Below are positions 5,766 through 5,827 of a stretch of DNA of 5,827 nucleotides, piece after piece. The notes beneath the pieces are model-generated. The model was given only the letters and a program-made list of their open reading frames with translations, was not told the origin of the DNA and searched no databases. The position numbers and the translations under genes were made by a program. Where the stretch lies: NCBI GenBank assembly GCA_017552845.1, contig JAFZOE010000176.1:1-5827 (forward strand), read 5' to 3'. The stretch comes from Clostridia bacterium. Its GTDB lineage: Bacteria > Bacillota > Clostridia > Oscillospirales > Acutalibacteraceae. Within the stretch, counting starts at the first letter, position 1. Every line of letters begins with the position of its first letter.

Positions 5766-5827
5766 CTGATAGACACCGTCCGTGGAAGTCCGCTATTAAG
5801 AAATATATGGATGCGGCAACGGAGCGG
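5766..5827 (-). pseudogene. Upstream part of the same transporter, out of frame (apparent 1-base insertion)
   Basis: Read in the frame starting at 5826 (minus strand), this edge piece is open and gives RSVAASIYFLIADFHG, which looks like a transporter helix ending in an IAD motif. The transporter fragment from 5792 down is in a different frame. Dropping one G of the GG at 5781-5780 joins them as IADFHDGVYQMYLSGERLES, matching the expected loop before helix 11. Without the change, the upstream frame runs on to a stop about 30 nt into the downstream ORF. It may be a true pseudogene, a programmed shift, or a sequencing/assembly error; only 62 bases are visible. Confidence 0.55.

Noticed and set aside
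1..5827. Search for CRISPR arrays, insertion sequences, tRNA genes, attachment sites or prophage genes
   Set aside because: Apart from the recA promoter repeat there are no spaced repeats, terminal inverted repeats, transposase motifs or cloverleaf sequences; the window is ordinary chromosomal content.

Overview
The window looks like chromosomal core DNA from a low-to-mid GC Firmicute, most likely a Clostridia member of the Oscillospirales/Ruminococcaceae kind. The evidence is strong GGAGG ribosome binding sites, TTGACA/TATAAT-type promoters in very AT-rich intergenic DNA, a cysteine-type T-box, a four-cysteine L28, and a BspA-like leucine-rich repeat protein. The taxonomic placement is inference; there is no rRNA gene here.

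Layout. Positions 1-423 (minus) hold the N-terminal 141 codons of cysE (serine O-acetyltransferase), cut by the left edge. Positions 424-717 hold its leader: a near-consensus promoter, a T-box riboswitch with a readable UGC (Cys) specifier, a 7-nt tRNA-acceptor bulge, and an intrinsic terminator that competes with the antiterminator. Positions 721-3774 (minus) are a tightly packed run transcribed recA, recX, rimO: recA and recX share one base (TAATG), and recX and rimO overlap by 8 bp. The AT-rich region 3775-4024 is a divergent promoter region: recA leaves leftward, with a 13-bp direct repeat bracketing its -10, and rpmB (ribosomal protein L28) leaves rightward. rpmB is followed by a strong hairpin that it probably shares with the convergent genes on the right. 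Positions 4279-5827 (minus) hold a translationally coupled pair: the C-terminal end of an MFS/GPH-type sugar-cation symporter with a long acidic, proline-rich tail, and a single-pass membrane-anchored leucine-rich repeat protein. The transporter appears to be frameshifted close to the right edge.

How the parts work together. RecA and its modulator RecX form a recombination/SOS unit, with the S12-modifying enzyme RimO as a passenger. No terminator is visible between rimO and the cysE promoter, so the T-box attenuator may also end the recA transcript, conditionally on Cys-tRNA charging. Most of the window is ordinary housekeeping DNA. The points most worth a second look are the recA promoter repeats without a recognisable LexA box, the T-box placed directly behind rimO, the transporter-LRR pair, and the apparent frameshift at the edge.
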